A stretch of 7,168 bases of DNA from an uncultured Oscillospiraceae bacterium (GCA_934646115.1 CAKUEM010000069.1:1-7168), one strand, 5' to 3'. Counted from the stretch's first letter, positions 1 through 4,780 are shown. Notes: generated by a model from the letters alone, not told the origin. Program-made: numbers and translations.

Positions 1-429
1 GGCGGAGGCTATGCGCGCTTTGGTGTCGAAAGAAACGCCTCCACAGGACAGAATCACGTCATTTTGCGTGAACTGCCGCCGGGTCAGACTGCGTATTCTT
101 GCCTCCAGCTCTTCCAAATGAAAGGGCTTGGATAAATAGTCGTTTGCTCCGGCATCCAGCCCATCCACTTTATCGGCAACTTCACTGCGCGCGGAAAGAA
201 TCAGAACCTTGGTGTCTCTGTCTGTTTGGCGGAGCTTTCGCAATACGGTCATGCCGTCCGCGCCCGGCAGGTTTAAGTCGAGCAGCACAAGGTCATAGCT
301 CTCAACGTCGAGCAGCTTGATCGCATGGTTTCCGTCATAGCAAAAATCCACACTGTAATCACGGCGGCGCAAACTGCGGACAATTGTCTCGCATAGCACT
401 TTCTCGTCCTCAACAACTAAAATATGCAT
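1..429 (-). CDS. OmpR/PhoB-type response regulator, 3' part missing
   Basis: This is the N-terminal 143 residues of a cytoplasmic two-component response regulator; the rest lies beyond the left edge. The receiver domain is complete (about residues 1-117). It opens with MHILVVEDE, giving the acidic pair E7/D8. The phosphoacceptor is D51 in LVLLDLNLPG, the switch Ser is S79 in LILSAR, the switch aromatic is Y98, and the invariant Lys is K101 in the SKPF motif. The LEARIRSLTRR stretch and the following VSFD segment are the usual entry into an OmpR/PhoB winged-helix effector domain, which is cut off here. The ATG at 429 is preceded by GGAGG six bases upstream. It is divergent from the redox operon at 587-2641, which is its most likely target along with itself. 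A histidine kinase is expected to the left but is not visible. Receiver call is firm; OmpR subfamily is likely. Confidence 0.93.
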   Translation of the reverse strand, partial: MHILVVEDEKVLCETIVRSLRRRDYSVDFCYDGNHAIKLLDVESYDLVLLDLNLPGADGMTVLRKLRQTDRDTKVLILSARSEVADKVDGLDAGANDYLSKPFHLEELEARIRSLTRRQFTQNDVILSCGGVSFDTKARIASA

Positions 430-483
430 AAAAAGCCTCCTTGCTTTACCTCTCCTTTTATTTGATGACTTTTTGACGATTTT

Positions 484-515
484 ATTATATCATAGAAACA
501 TAAGATTTCTGTTAA
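484..515 (-). promoter_or_regulatory. Candidate promoter of the response-regulator gene
   Basis: Read on the minus strand, a perfect TATAAT (-10) lies at 489-484. The only -35-like element is TTAACA at 515-510, 20 bases away, which is longer than the ideal 17. That -35 sits inside one arm of the palindrome at 511-530. The poor spacing suggests activator dependence, possibly autoregulation by the phosphorylated regulator. Confidence 0.5.
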
Positions 516-534
516 GTTTTTGTTCTTAACGCAG
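509..534. promoter_or_regulatory. Palindromic operator candidate between divergent promoters
   Basis: GTTAAG (511-516) and CTTAAC (525-530) form a perfect 6-bp inverted repeat separated by 8 bases, with weaker CTG/CAG flanks. It can also be read as two TGTT-starting 11-mers in tandem (510-520 and 521-531), the half-site spacing usual for OmpR-family regulators. It lies almost exactly midway between the -10 boxes of the leftward regulator gene and the rightward redox operon. Binding by the adjacent response regulator is inference. Confidence 0.45.
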
Positions 535-558
535 ATTTTATATTTACCGTGCTACAAT
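526..558 (+). promoter_or_regulatory. Candidate promoter of the redox operon
   Basis: TACAAT at 553-558 is a good -10. The nearest -35-like hexamer, TTAACG at 526-531, is 21 bases upstream and belongs to the palindrome arm. No consensus -35 occurs at 16-18 bases, so the promoter looks activator-dependent. It would serve the CXXC peptide, polyferredoxin and TlpA-like genes. Confidence 0.5.
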
Positions 559-571
559 GAGGGCGAAAAGG

Positions 572-583
572 AAAGGGGTGACC
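572..583 (+). promoter_or_regulatory. Ribosome binding site that fixes a TTG start
   Basis: AAAGGGGTGACC is close to the full anti-16S complement AAAGGAGGTGATCC. The in-frame GTG within it (578-580) cannot use it, so translation most likely begins at TTG 587. Confidence 0.65.
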
Positions 584-586
584 TGT

Positions 587-733
587 TTGGTTCGATCAAA
601 AAAAGCGGTGCTTCAGCTCGCGTTGCTTATCGGCGCGGTAGCAATGATGTGTTTCGGAGTTTTGCGCGGAGAGGCGGACACCGTGCTCGGCAAGGCGATC
701 AGGCTGTGTTTGGAGTGTGTCGGAATTGGATAG
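587..733 (+). CDS. CD1871A-family small membrane protein with C-terminal CXXC
   Basis: This 48-residue gene has a TTG start. The stretch AAAGGGGTGACC at 572-583 closely matches the anti-16S consensus and ends just upstream, so the GTG at 578 is part of the ribosome binding site and TTG 587 is the better start (GGGGTG core, 6-base spacer). The product has a short basic N-terminus (RSKK), one hydrophobic segment at about residues 7-25 with C22 inside it, and a tail ending CLECVGIG (C41, C44). By the positive-inside rule the CXXC tail would face outward. It resembles the family NCBI calls CD1871A-type CXXC motif-containing proteins, which accompany 4Fe-4S and TlpA genes as here; that match is from memory. 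Its last 17 bases overlap the longest form of the next gene, implying translational coupling. Biochemical role unknown; thiol relay or metal ligand is inference. Confidence 0.8.
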   Translation: MVRSKKAVLQLALLIGAVAMMCFGVLRGEADTVLGKAIRLCLECVGIG

Positions 734-1673
734 AAAGAAACTTAATCATAAGAAAAAGAGCATATCACAGATTTTGTCACGCTTTCGGGGCTTGATACAA
801 GCGGCAGCAACCCTTCTAACCAACATTCATCTGCCGAATTTTTTTAAAGGCGGGATTTATCAGGGGAAAGGGAAAGCCGTTTGCGTTCCCGGACTGAACT
901 GCTATTCCTGCCCGGCGGCAGCGGGAGCCTGCCCAATAGGCTCGTTTCAGGCGGTGGTGGGGTCGTCAAAATTCGCATTTTCCTATTATATCACAGGCTT
1001 TCTCATTTTGCTGGGCGTGCTGCTGGGGCGCTTCATCTGCGGCTTTCTGTGTCCGTTCGGCTGGTTTCAGGAACTGTTGCACAAAATCCCGACCAAAAAG
1101 ATTTCCACAAAAAAGCTGAAGGGTCTAACCTACATAAAATACGCCGTTCTACTTATAACAGTGGTTTTACTGCCTGCCTTTGCGGTAAATGACGTTGGCA
1201 TGGGAGATCCGTTCTTCTGCAAATATCTTTGTCCGCAGGGAGTGCTTGAAGGGGCGATACCGCTCGCAGCCGTCGATTCCAGCCTTTATGCCGCACTCGG
1301 AGCGTTATTCTCATGGAAACTCGGCATTCTGATCGTTACGATTGCGCTGAGCGTGCTGTTCTACCGCCCGTTCTGCAAATGGCTTTGTCCGCTGGGCGCA
1401 TTTTATGCGCTGCTCAACAAGGTATCCCTTCTTGGCATGAAGGTCGATAAGCGCAAGTGTATTTCCTGCGGGAAATGTGCAAAGGCGTGCAAAATGGACG
1501 TGGATGTTACCAAAACCCCGAACCATGCCGAATGTATCCGCTGCGGCATGTGCGTCCGCGCCTGCCCCACGGAAGCGGTAAAATTCCGCTATGGAATTTG
1601 CAAAGGAAAGGAGGACACATGTTCTTGTAAAAATGAGGGAACAAAACAATCCAATATAGATGATAAGGAGTGA
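717..1673 (+). CDS. Membrane polyferredoxin (NapH/Fer4_5-type 4Fe-4S protein)
   Basis: An integral membrane iron-sulfur electron carrier of up to 318 residues. Hydrophobic segments lie at about 86-112, 139-158 and 188-216, with a weaker one near 20-40. Short cysteine motifs typical of Fer4_5 proteins sit at the membrane: CGFLCPFG (C108, C112), CKYLCPQG (C168, C172) and CKWLCPLG (C220, C224). Before the first helix is a four-Cys cluster C56-x5-C62-x2-C65-x6-C72. The C-terminal part is a two-cluster ferredoxin domain, CxxCxxCxxxC at 248-258 and CxxCxxCxxxCP at 273-283. A tail with C295, C302 and C304 follows. Related proteins (NapH, NosR, CcoG types) move electrons across or onto the membrane. 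GTG 717 is the longest start, but GGAG at 712-715 is better spaced for TTG 726. It overlaps the CXXC peptide gene upstream, and its stop overlaps the TlpA gene's ribosome binding site, so the three form one operon. Electron donor is not visible. Confidence 0.9.
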   Translation: MSELDRKKLNHKKKSISQILSRFRGLIQAAATLLTNIHLPNFFKGGIYQGKGKAVCVPGLNCYSCPAAAGACPIGSFQAVVGSSKFAFSYYITGFLILLGVLLGRFICGFLCPFGWFQELLHKIPTKKISTKKLKGLTYIKYAVLLITVVLLPAFAVNDVGMGDPFFCKYLCPQGVLEGAIPLAAVDSSLYAALGALFSWKLGILIVTIALSVLFYRPFCKWLCPLGAFYALLNKVSLLGMKVDKRKCISCGKCAKACKMDVDVTKTPNHAECIRCGMCVRACPTEAVKFRYGICKGKEDTCSCKNEGTKQSNIDDKE

Positions 1674-1678
1674 TTACT

Positions 1679-2641
1679 ATGAAAACAAAAAAAATACTGA
1701 CCGTACTTATTGCGTTTCTGCTGATCCTAGGGCTTGCCGCTTGCGGTATGTCAAAAGACAGCAAAAAGAATGAAGAAAGCAAGGGCGCTGAGATTGCCGC
1801 ATTACTGGCAACAGAGCCGGAAACAAAAGACGAGGCATCCGACCTGCACCAAAAACTGATGGCGCAGGAAACGGAAATTCTCTCCAAAGACAAAGCCCTC
1901 TGGGAAAAGGTGTTTATGTCCGCCGACAAGGGAATGACGATGATCGAGGATGGCGGCAATTACGGCGATTTTTTACTAAAAACAATTGAAGGCATAAAGG
2001 AACAGTTTACTGCCGATGAGCTTAAAATTCTCAAAGACGGAGCGGAACAGATATGCGAAATTGAGGGCAAGCTGACCGTTCTTGAGCAGAAGTTCCCGGA
2101 CTGCGGAAAGAAGCCGTCTGAAGGCGATATGAGCGTTCCGGCGGAAAACGGGAAGCCAAAGGGAAACGACGACCTAATGAAGTTCCCCTCGTTTGAGGGC
2201 AAAGACCTTGACGGAAACGAAGTGAAGAGCAGCACGCTGTTTGCCGGCAATACCGTCACTGTAGTAAACTTCTGGTTTACGACCTGCAGTCCATGCGTCG
2301 GCGAACTTCCCGACCTTGAGGCCCTGAACAAAAAGCTCGCCGAAAAGGGCGGAGAAGTAATCGGCATCAACTCTTTCACACTGGACGGCGATAAAACGGC
2401 AATTGCGGAAGCAAAGGATATTCTGGCAAAGAAAGGCGCATCATACAAAAATATCTGGTTTGAATCGAAGAGTGAAGCCGGAAAATTCACCTCGGGGCTG
2501 TATTCCTATCCCACCACGTATGTGGTTGATAAGAACGGTAACATCGTAGGCGGTCCGATCGTAGGCGCGATCACGGGGGGAAAGCAATCGGAAGAGCTAA
2601 ACAAACTTATCGACCAGGCGATTGCAAACAGTAAGAGCTAA
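1679..2641 (+). CDS. TlpA-like thiol-disulfide reductase lipoprotein
   Basis: A 320-residue membrane-anchored extracytoplasmic thioredoxin-fold protein. The N-terminus is a lipoprotein signal: basic MKTKK, a hydrophobic core, then lipobox L19-A20-A21-C22. Residues about 35-145 form a charged, helix-rich domain of unknown role with two further cysteines, C126 and C142. The C-terminal half (about 165-315) is a TlpA/AhpC-type thioredoxin domain: FPSFEGKDLDG entry, active site WFTTCSPC with C203/C206, and the cis-proline loop YPTT (P278). TlpA proteins reduce disulfides in exported partners. ATG 1679 is chosen because AAGGAG at 1665-1670 lies 8 bases upstream; a GTG at 1670 sits inside that site and is unlikely. 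It follows the polyferredoxin gene by 5 bases, which suggests that protein supplies its electrons in place of a CcdA/DsbD partner (inference). Confidence 0.92.
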   Translation: MKTKKILTVLIAFLLILGLAACGMSKDSKKNEESKGAEIAALLATEPETKDEASDLHQKLMAQETEILSKDKALWEKVFMSADKGMTMIEDGGNYGDFLLKTIEGIKEQFTADELKILKDGAEQICEIEGKLTVLEQKFPDCGKKPSEGDMSVPAENGKPKGNDDLMKFPSFEGKDLDGNEVKSSTLFAGNTVTVVNFWFTTCSPCVGELPDLEALNKKLAEKGGEVIGINSFTLDGDKTAIAEAKDILAKKGASYKNIWFESKSEAGKFTSGLYSYPTTYVVDKNGNIVGGPIVGAITGGKQSEELNKLIDQAIANSKS

Positions 2642-2663
2642 GGCGGTTGAACATCATTTGTAC

Positions 2664-2701
2664 CACCCTCCGCAGATTTTTCCGCGGAGGGTGCTATTTT
2701 T
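2664..2701 (+). terminator. Rho-independent terminator of the redox operon
   Basis: A perfect 10-bp GC-rich stem, CACCCTCCGC (2664-2673) with GCGGAGGGTG (2684-2693), encloses a 10-base loop. It is followed by CTATTTTT. It lies 22 bases after the TlpA-like stop. Confidence 0.9.
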
Positions 2702-2726
2702 GATGCCTTCAGGCGTTGAAATAAAC

Positions 2727-2744
2727 CCCCGGTTCTACCCGGGG
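2727..2744 (+). repeat. Terminal hairpin of the IS200-type left end
   Basis: CCCCGG (2727-2732) pairs with CCGGGG (2739-2744) around the loop TTCTAC. Its position about 110 bases before tnpA and its short imperfect-palindrome form suit the transposase recognition hairpin of IS200-group elements. Confidence 0.6.
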
Positions 2745-2767
2745 AAGGAAAATAGCTTTCGCATGAG

Positions 2768-2836
2768 TAAAACCTCCTATTGCAGTATGCCGGTAAAGGC
2801 TCGGCGACCGCATTACCAGAGCAATAGGAGGTTTTA
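2768..2836 (+). promoter_or_regulatory. Long hairpin sequestering the tnpA ribosome binding site
   Basis: Bases 2768-2783 and 2821-2836 are perfectly complementary over 16 bp. The right arm contains AGGAGG (2826-2831) and reaches the A of the tnpA ATG. Inside, ATG/CAT and CGGT/ACCG (2787-2794 with 2807-2813) extend the fold with one bulged C. In the RNA the ribosome binding site would be fully paired. This is the known translation-repression arrangement of IS200, where such a 5' leader hairpin keeps transposase synthesis low. The arms remain perfect although the gene behind has decayed. Confidence 0.75.
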
Positions 2837-3010
2837 TGCAGATTAAGAAAGATAAAAGAAACGAGATAAAAAGCGCATCATTCAAGATACCGTTGTCAGT
2901 ATCACAGGGTATTCGCACCGAAGTATCGCAGAAAAGAAGTCTACAGACAGTTGAAAAAGGCATAGGGAAAATACTGCTTGAAGCGGTTGCCTGAAATGGT
3001 AATATTCGAT
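2836..3010 (+). pseudogene. tnpA: IS200-type transposase (tnpA), frameshifted and truncated
   Basis: From ATG 2836 the first frame reads MQIKKDKRNEIK, then loses similarity. Shifting by one base in the A-run near 2868-2872 gives KAHHSRYRCQYHRVFAPKY and then RRKEVYRQLKK. YHxVFAPKYRRK is the N-terminal signature of Y1 transposases of the IS200/IS605 group (PF01797 type). That frame hits a stop at 2963. Returning to the first frame at the A-run around 2954-2958 restores GIGKILLEA, matching the usual IGKILR region, then TGA at 2992. A third shift may recover a few more codons. The HUH metal-binding motif and catalytic Tyr of the roughly 140-150-residue family are absent. At least two frameshifts plus truncation make this a pseudogene; the open 52-codon first frame is not a genuine protein. 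Confidence 0.78.
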
Positions 3011-3053
3011 GCCGCTAAAAGGGGCTGCGACCGTAACAGCCCCTTTTAGCGGC
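3011..3053. repeat. Perfect 17-bp inverted repeat downstream of the IS remnant
   Basis: Bases 3011-3027 (GCCGCTAAAAGGGGCTG) and 3037-3053 are exact reverse complements around a 9-base loop, CGACCGTAA. No T-run follows on either strand, so a simple intrinsic terminator is unlikely. The loop region shares GCGACCG and a following AACAG/TACCAG with the apex of the tnpA leader hairpin (2804-2819). It may be the right-end structure of the IS200-type element or a separate hairpin. The 3054-3147 stretch beyond it shows no gene. Confidence 0.6.
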
Positions 3054-3147
3054 GGGTCGAGCCACCAGTTTATCGGCGATTATGGTTTTTCTGCACTTGT
3101 ATTCTTAAAATACTGATTGCCCTTTTTCGCCTTTCCCGTAAAAACGG

Positions 3148-3176
3148 TTGAACTATTTATGTTAATATGGTATAAC
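3148..3176 (+). promoter_or_regulatory. Promoter of the zinc-ribbon membrane protein gene
   Basis: TTGAAC (3148-3153) and TATAAC (3171-3176) are separated by the ideal 17 bases, in an AT-rich setting 28 bases before the ATG at 3204. An inverted repeat covers the -10. Confidence 0.65.
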
Positions 3177-3180
3177 CATA
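3166..3180. promoter_or_regulatory. Operator-like palindrome over the -10 box
   Basis: TATGGT-ATA-ACCATA is a perfect 6-3-6 inverted repeat overlapping the -10 hexamer. This is a typical position for a repressor site, but the cognate protein is unknown. Confidence 0.4.
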
Positions 3181-3203
3181 ATGTAAATTAAGGGGGGATT
3201 GAA

Positions 3204-3605
3204 ATGAAAGTTGGAAAAGTATGCAAAGGAACATCCATAGTATTATTTATTCTTGATTTGATAGGTTCTATTGTATTAGGAAATGAACTTGGCGGTCATG
3301 ATTTCAACTGGGTTATTTTTCTCTGCGGTATTATTGCAGGTTTTATTTTTTGTTTGGTCATATATGCACTTGGGGAGATTATTGACCAACTTGAATGTTC
3401 CAACGGTAATACATATGAACTCTATCAGTTGTTGAAAAAAATAGTACCCAAAGAAGAAAAGAAAACAGAACCCCCAAAATCTTATTTGTCGTCCCCGGCA
3501 CCGACAGTCAAGCAAACTGCTGACGGTGGTTGGATTTGCAAAAAATGCAGCACAAAAAATGACGGCAGCGCTCAATTTTGCAAAAACTGCGCTGCATATA
3601 AGTAA
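3204..3605 (+). CDS. Small membrane protein with two TM helices and C-terminal zinc ribbon
   Basis: A 133-residue protein of unknown function. Two hydrophobic helices (about 9-26 and 36-58) form a hairpin. A charged linker rich in Lys, Glu and Pro follows (about 78-105). It ends in a zinc-ribbon-like module, C112-x2-C115-x10-C126-x2-C129, beginning WICKKCSTKN. This layout is common among uncharacterised Firmicute proteins, including ones near mobile DNA; the ribbon would probably be cytosolic. ATG 3204 has an AGGGGGGAT ribosome binding site about 5 bases upstream. It is a one-gene unit with its own promoter (3148-3176) and terminator (3613-3649). Its AT-rich composition differs sharply from the GC-rich genes to the right, and it sits next to an IS remnant, so it was probably acquired separately. 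No specific role can be assigned. Confidence 0.85.
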   Translation: MKVGKVCKGTSIVLFILDLIGSIVLGNELGGHDFNWVIFLCGIIAGFIFCLVIYALGEIIDQLECSNGNTYELYQLLKKIVPKEEKKTEPPKSYLSSPAPTVKQTADGGWICKKCSTKNDGSAQFCKNCAAYK

Positions 3606-3612
3606 AATTGTT

Positions 3613-3649
3613 TATGCAAGACATCTTTGCTATGTCTTGCATATTTTTT
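3613..3649 (+). terminator. Intrinsic terminator after the zinc-ribbon gene
   Basis: A perfect 12-bp stem, TATGCAAGACAT (3613-3624) with ATGTCTTGCATA (3632-3643), has a 7-base loop and is followed directly by TTTTTT. It begins 8 bases after the stop. Confidence 0.9.
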
Positions 3650-3877
3650 ATACAACAAATAAATCTTTTTCAAGGCTGGATTTTCCGATTGCTGCAGGGT
3701 ATGGGGGGCAGTTGCAAAAAACAGGACGCCCCTTAAATCATTCCCGTTAATTTGCAAAGGCTCGCCGCGATCGATTAAGATTATGGCAGGCTTTTTAAGT
3801 GTAAGAGCGATTGCGGCAACAAGCTCAGTAGCCAACCTAATAAGCGCGCTGCTACCATCTGTATCGCCGCGATTTTG
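3650..3877. other. Intergenic stretch without a convincing gene
   Basis: The plus strand has frequent stops. On the minus strand one frame is stop-free from 3910 down to 3572 and contains a fairly protein-like run, LTLKKPAIILIDRG (about 3756-3797). It has only a TTG start without a good ribosome binding site, and it runs back through the terminator at 3613-3649 into the zinc-ribbon gene. It may be a gene remnant; no family was recognised. Confidence 0.35.
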
Positions 3878-3906
3878 TTGCGCAAAGCACGCTATAATGA
3901 TATGAT
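3878..3906 (+). promoter_or_regulatory. Candidate promoter of the hydrolase gene
   Basis: TTGCGC (3878-3883) and TATGAT (3901-3906) are 17 bases apart. A perfect TATAAT also occurs at 3893-3898 but lacks a usable -35. Either would give a short leader to the ATG at 3943. Confidence 0.4.
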
Positions 3907-3942
3907 AAAGTTAAGAAAACAAAATTTGCGGGAGGGGATCGT

Positions 3943-4674
3943 ATGGCAGGCGATCAAGAGAAAATCGCAATTCTGTTGATACACGGCATTCTTGGAACGA
4001 CAAGTTATTTTGAGCCCTTTTTGCCGCTGATTCCTCCCGAATGGTCAATTTGCAATTTATCATTAAAAGGACATGGGGGCAGCGTAAAAGATTTTTCAAG
4101 AGCTTCTATGACCGAATGGAAGCAGCAAGTAACAACTGCTCTGGATAAGCTCCTGGAAAGAAACGACAAAGTTGTGATTGCCGCGCATTCGATGGGAACG
4201 TTGTTTGCCATACAGGAAGCGACAGAAAACCCGGTGGCTGCATTATTTCTGCTCAATACTCCGTTAAAAATACGAGTTACTTTCCGTTTGTTCAGAACCG
4301 TATGGCGCGTTTTCACGGGGCATATTCCGCCGGATGATTCTTGGGCGCTCGCCGCGCAAACCGCATATAATATTGAACAGGATCATCATATTTTTCGATA
4401 TCTCGGCTGGATTCCGAGATATCTTGAACTGTTTTTTGAAATAAGAAAAACGAGAAAGGTCATAGGGAAAATGCAGACGCCGCCCCGGATATATTTATCT
4501 GCGCTGGATGAGATGGTTTCGCCGAAATGCAGCGAAATATTTAAGGATATCCCCTGTATCTGCGTGAAAATGCTGAAAACATCCGGGCATTTTTATTATT
4601 CCCCGGAAGACCGGTGTATTTTGAATGAAGATTTTAATGAAATGATCCAGACGGTGCAAAATAAAATTTCATGA
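3943..4674 (+). CDS. Alpha/beta hydrolase (monoacylglycerol lipase/carboxylesterase-like)
   Basis: A 243-residue cytoplasmic serine hydrolase with no signal peptide. IAILLIHGILGT (residues 8-19) is the first core strand and oxyanion-hole HG motif. The nucleophile elbow is AHSMG with S83, where the usual first Gly is Ala. The acid is probably D189 in LSALDEMVSP and the base H216 in TSGHFYY. Between them (about 112-175) is a helical cap typical of the lysophospholipase / monoacylglycerol lipase / carboxylesterase branch (Hydrolase_4 or Abhydrolase_6 type). The substrate is likely an acyl ester such as a monoglyceride or short lipid ester, but is not determined by sequence. ATG 3943 has GGGAGGGG 6 bases upstream. 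It lies 128 bases before a TetR gene that is followed by oleate hydratase, and a link to fatty-acid handling is inferred from that context. Confidence 0.88.
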   Translation: MAGDQEKIAILLIHGILGTTSYFEPFLPLIPPEWSICNLSLKGHGGSVKDFSRASMTEWKQQVTTALDKLLERNDKVVIAAHSMGTLFAIQEATENPVAALFLLNTPLKIRVTFRLFRTVWRVFTGHIPPDDSWALAAQTAYNIEQDHHIFRYLGWIPRYLELFFEIRKTRKVIGKMQTPPRIYLSALDEMVSPKCSEIFKDIPCICVKMLKTSGHFYYSPEDRCILNEDFNEMIQTVQNKIS

Positions 4675-4729
4675 TGATTCCATAAGAAAAACGAGAATGC
4701 CCGGTTTGCATGGGGCGCGTGGAAAATTG

Positions 4730-4768
4730 TTTTGCGCAGAGGAGCAAAACCTTGCGCTTTTGCGCAGA
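4730..4768 (+). repeat. Direct repeats upstream of the TetR gene (operator candidates)
   Basis: TTTTGCGCAGA occurs exactly twice, at 4730-4740 and 4758-4768, 28 bases apart. GCAAAA (4744-4749) and TTTTGC (4758-4763) also form an inverted repeat that straddles the -35 TTGCGC. Such symmetry over a promoter suits a TetR-family operator, so autoregulation is plausible. Confidence 0.5.
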
Positions 4769-4780
4769 TTATGCCATAAT
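4752..4780 (+). promoter_or_regulatory. Promoter of the TetR-family gene
   Basis: TTGCGC (4752-4757) and CATAAT (4775-4780) are separated by 17 bases. TG at 4772-4773 gives an extended -10 (TGC-CATAAT). It lies 22 bases before the start codon and overlaps the repeats at 4730-4768. Confidence 0.6.

Larger units (their letters stand above)
2720..3010 (+). mobile_element. IS200-type insertion sequence remnant (left end)
   Basis: Three parts appear in the order expected for an IS200/IS605-group left end. First is a short terminal hairpin (2727-2744). Second is a large hairpin hiding the tnpA ribosome binding site (2768-2836). Third is a decayed 5' part of tnpA. Members of this group have hairpin ends rather than terminal inverted repeats, make no target duplication, and move as single strands cut by a Y1 HUH transposase. 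The rest of tnpA, including catalytic residues, is missing, so the copy cannot move itself. The left boundary is approximate and the right boundary is unknown; the inverted repeat at 3011-3053 may be part of the element. Confidence 0.72.

Noticed and set aside
99..320. Rightward 73-codon frame
   Set aside because: It is antisense to the receiver domain of the response regulator and has a low-complexity, Arg/Pro/Ala-rich product.
520..795. Rightward 91-codon ATG frame ahead of the polyferredoxin gene
   Set aside because: It begins inside the promoter palindrome region, contains the -10 box, lacks a ribosome binding site, and overlaps the CXXC peptide, whose TTG frame has a strong site and a recognisable product.
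1507..2490. Leftward frames of 150 and 176 codons opposite the polyferredoxin and TlpA-like genes
   Set aside because: They lie entirely or largely antisense to clear genes. Their Ser/Phe-rich products resemble no family, and no ribosome binding site was seen.
2836..2994. A genuine 52-residue protein from ATG 2836
   Set aside because: The neighbouring frame encodes the transposase signature YHxVFAPKYRRK, showing that this open frame results from frameshifts in a dead tnpA.
3011..3053. Intrinsic terminator
   Set aside because: The stem is strong but neither side has a T-run, so it is listed as an inverted repeat instead.
2727..3053. CRISPR array or riboswitch
   Set aside because: The hairpins are few, unequal and not regularly spaced. 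The order of parts is explained by an IS200-type left end, and no riboswitch core was recognised.
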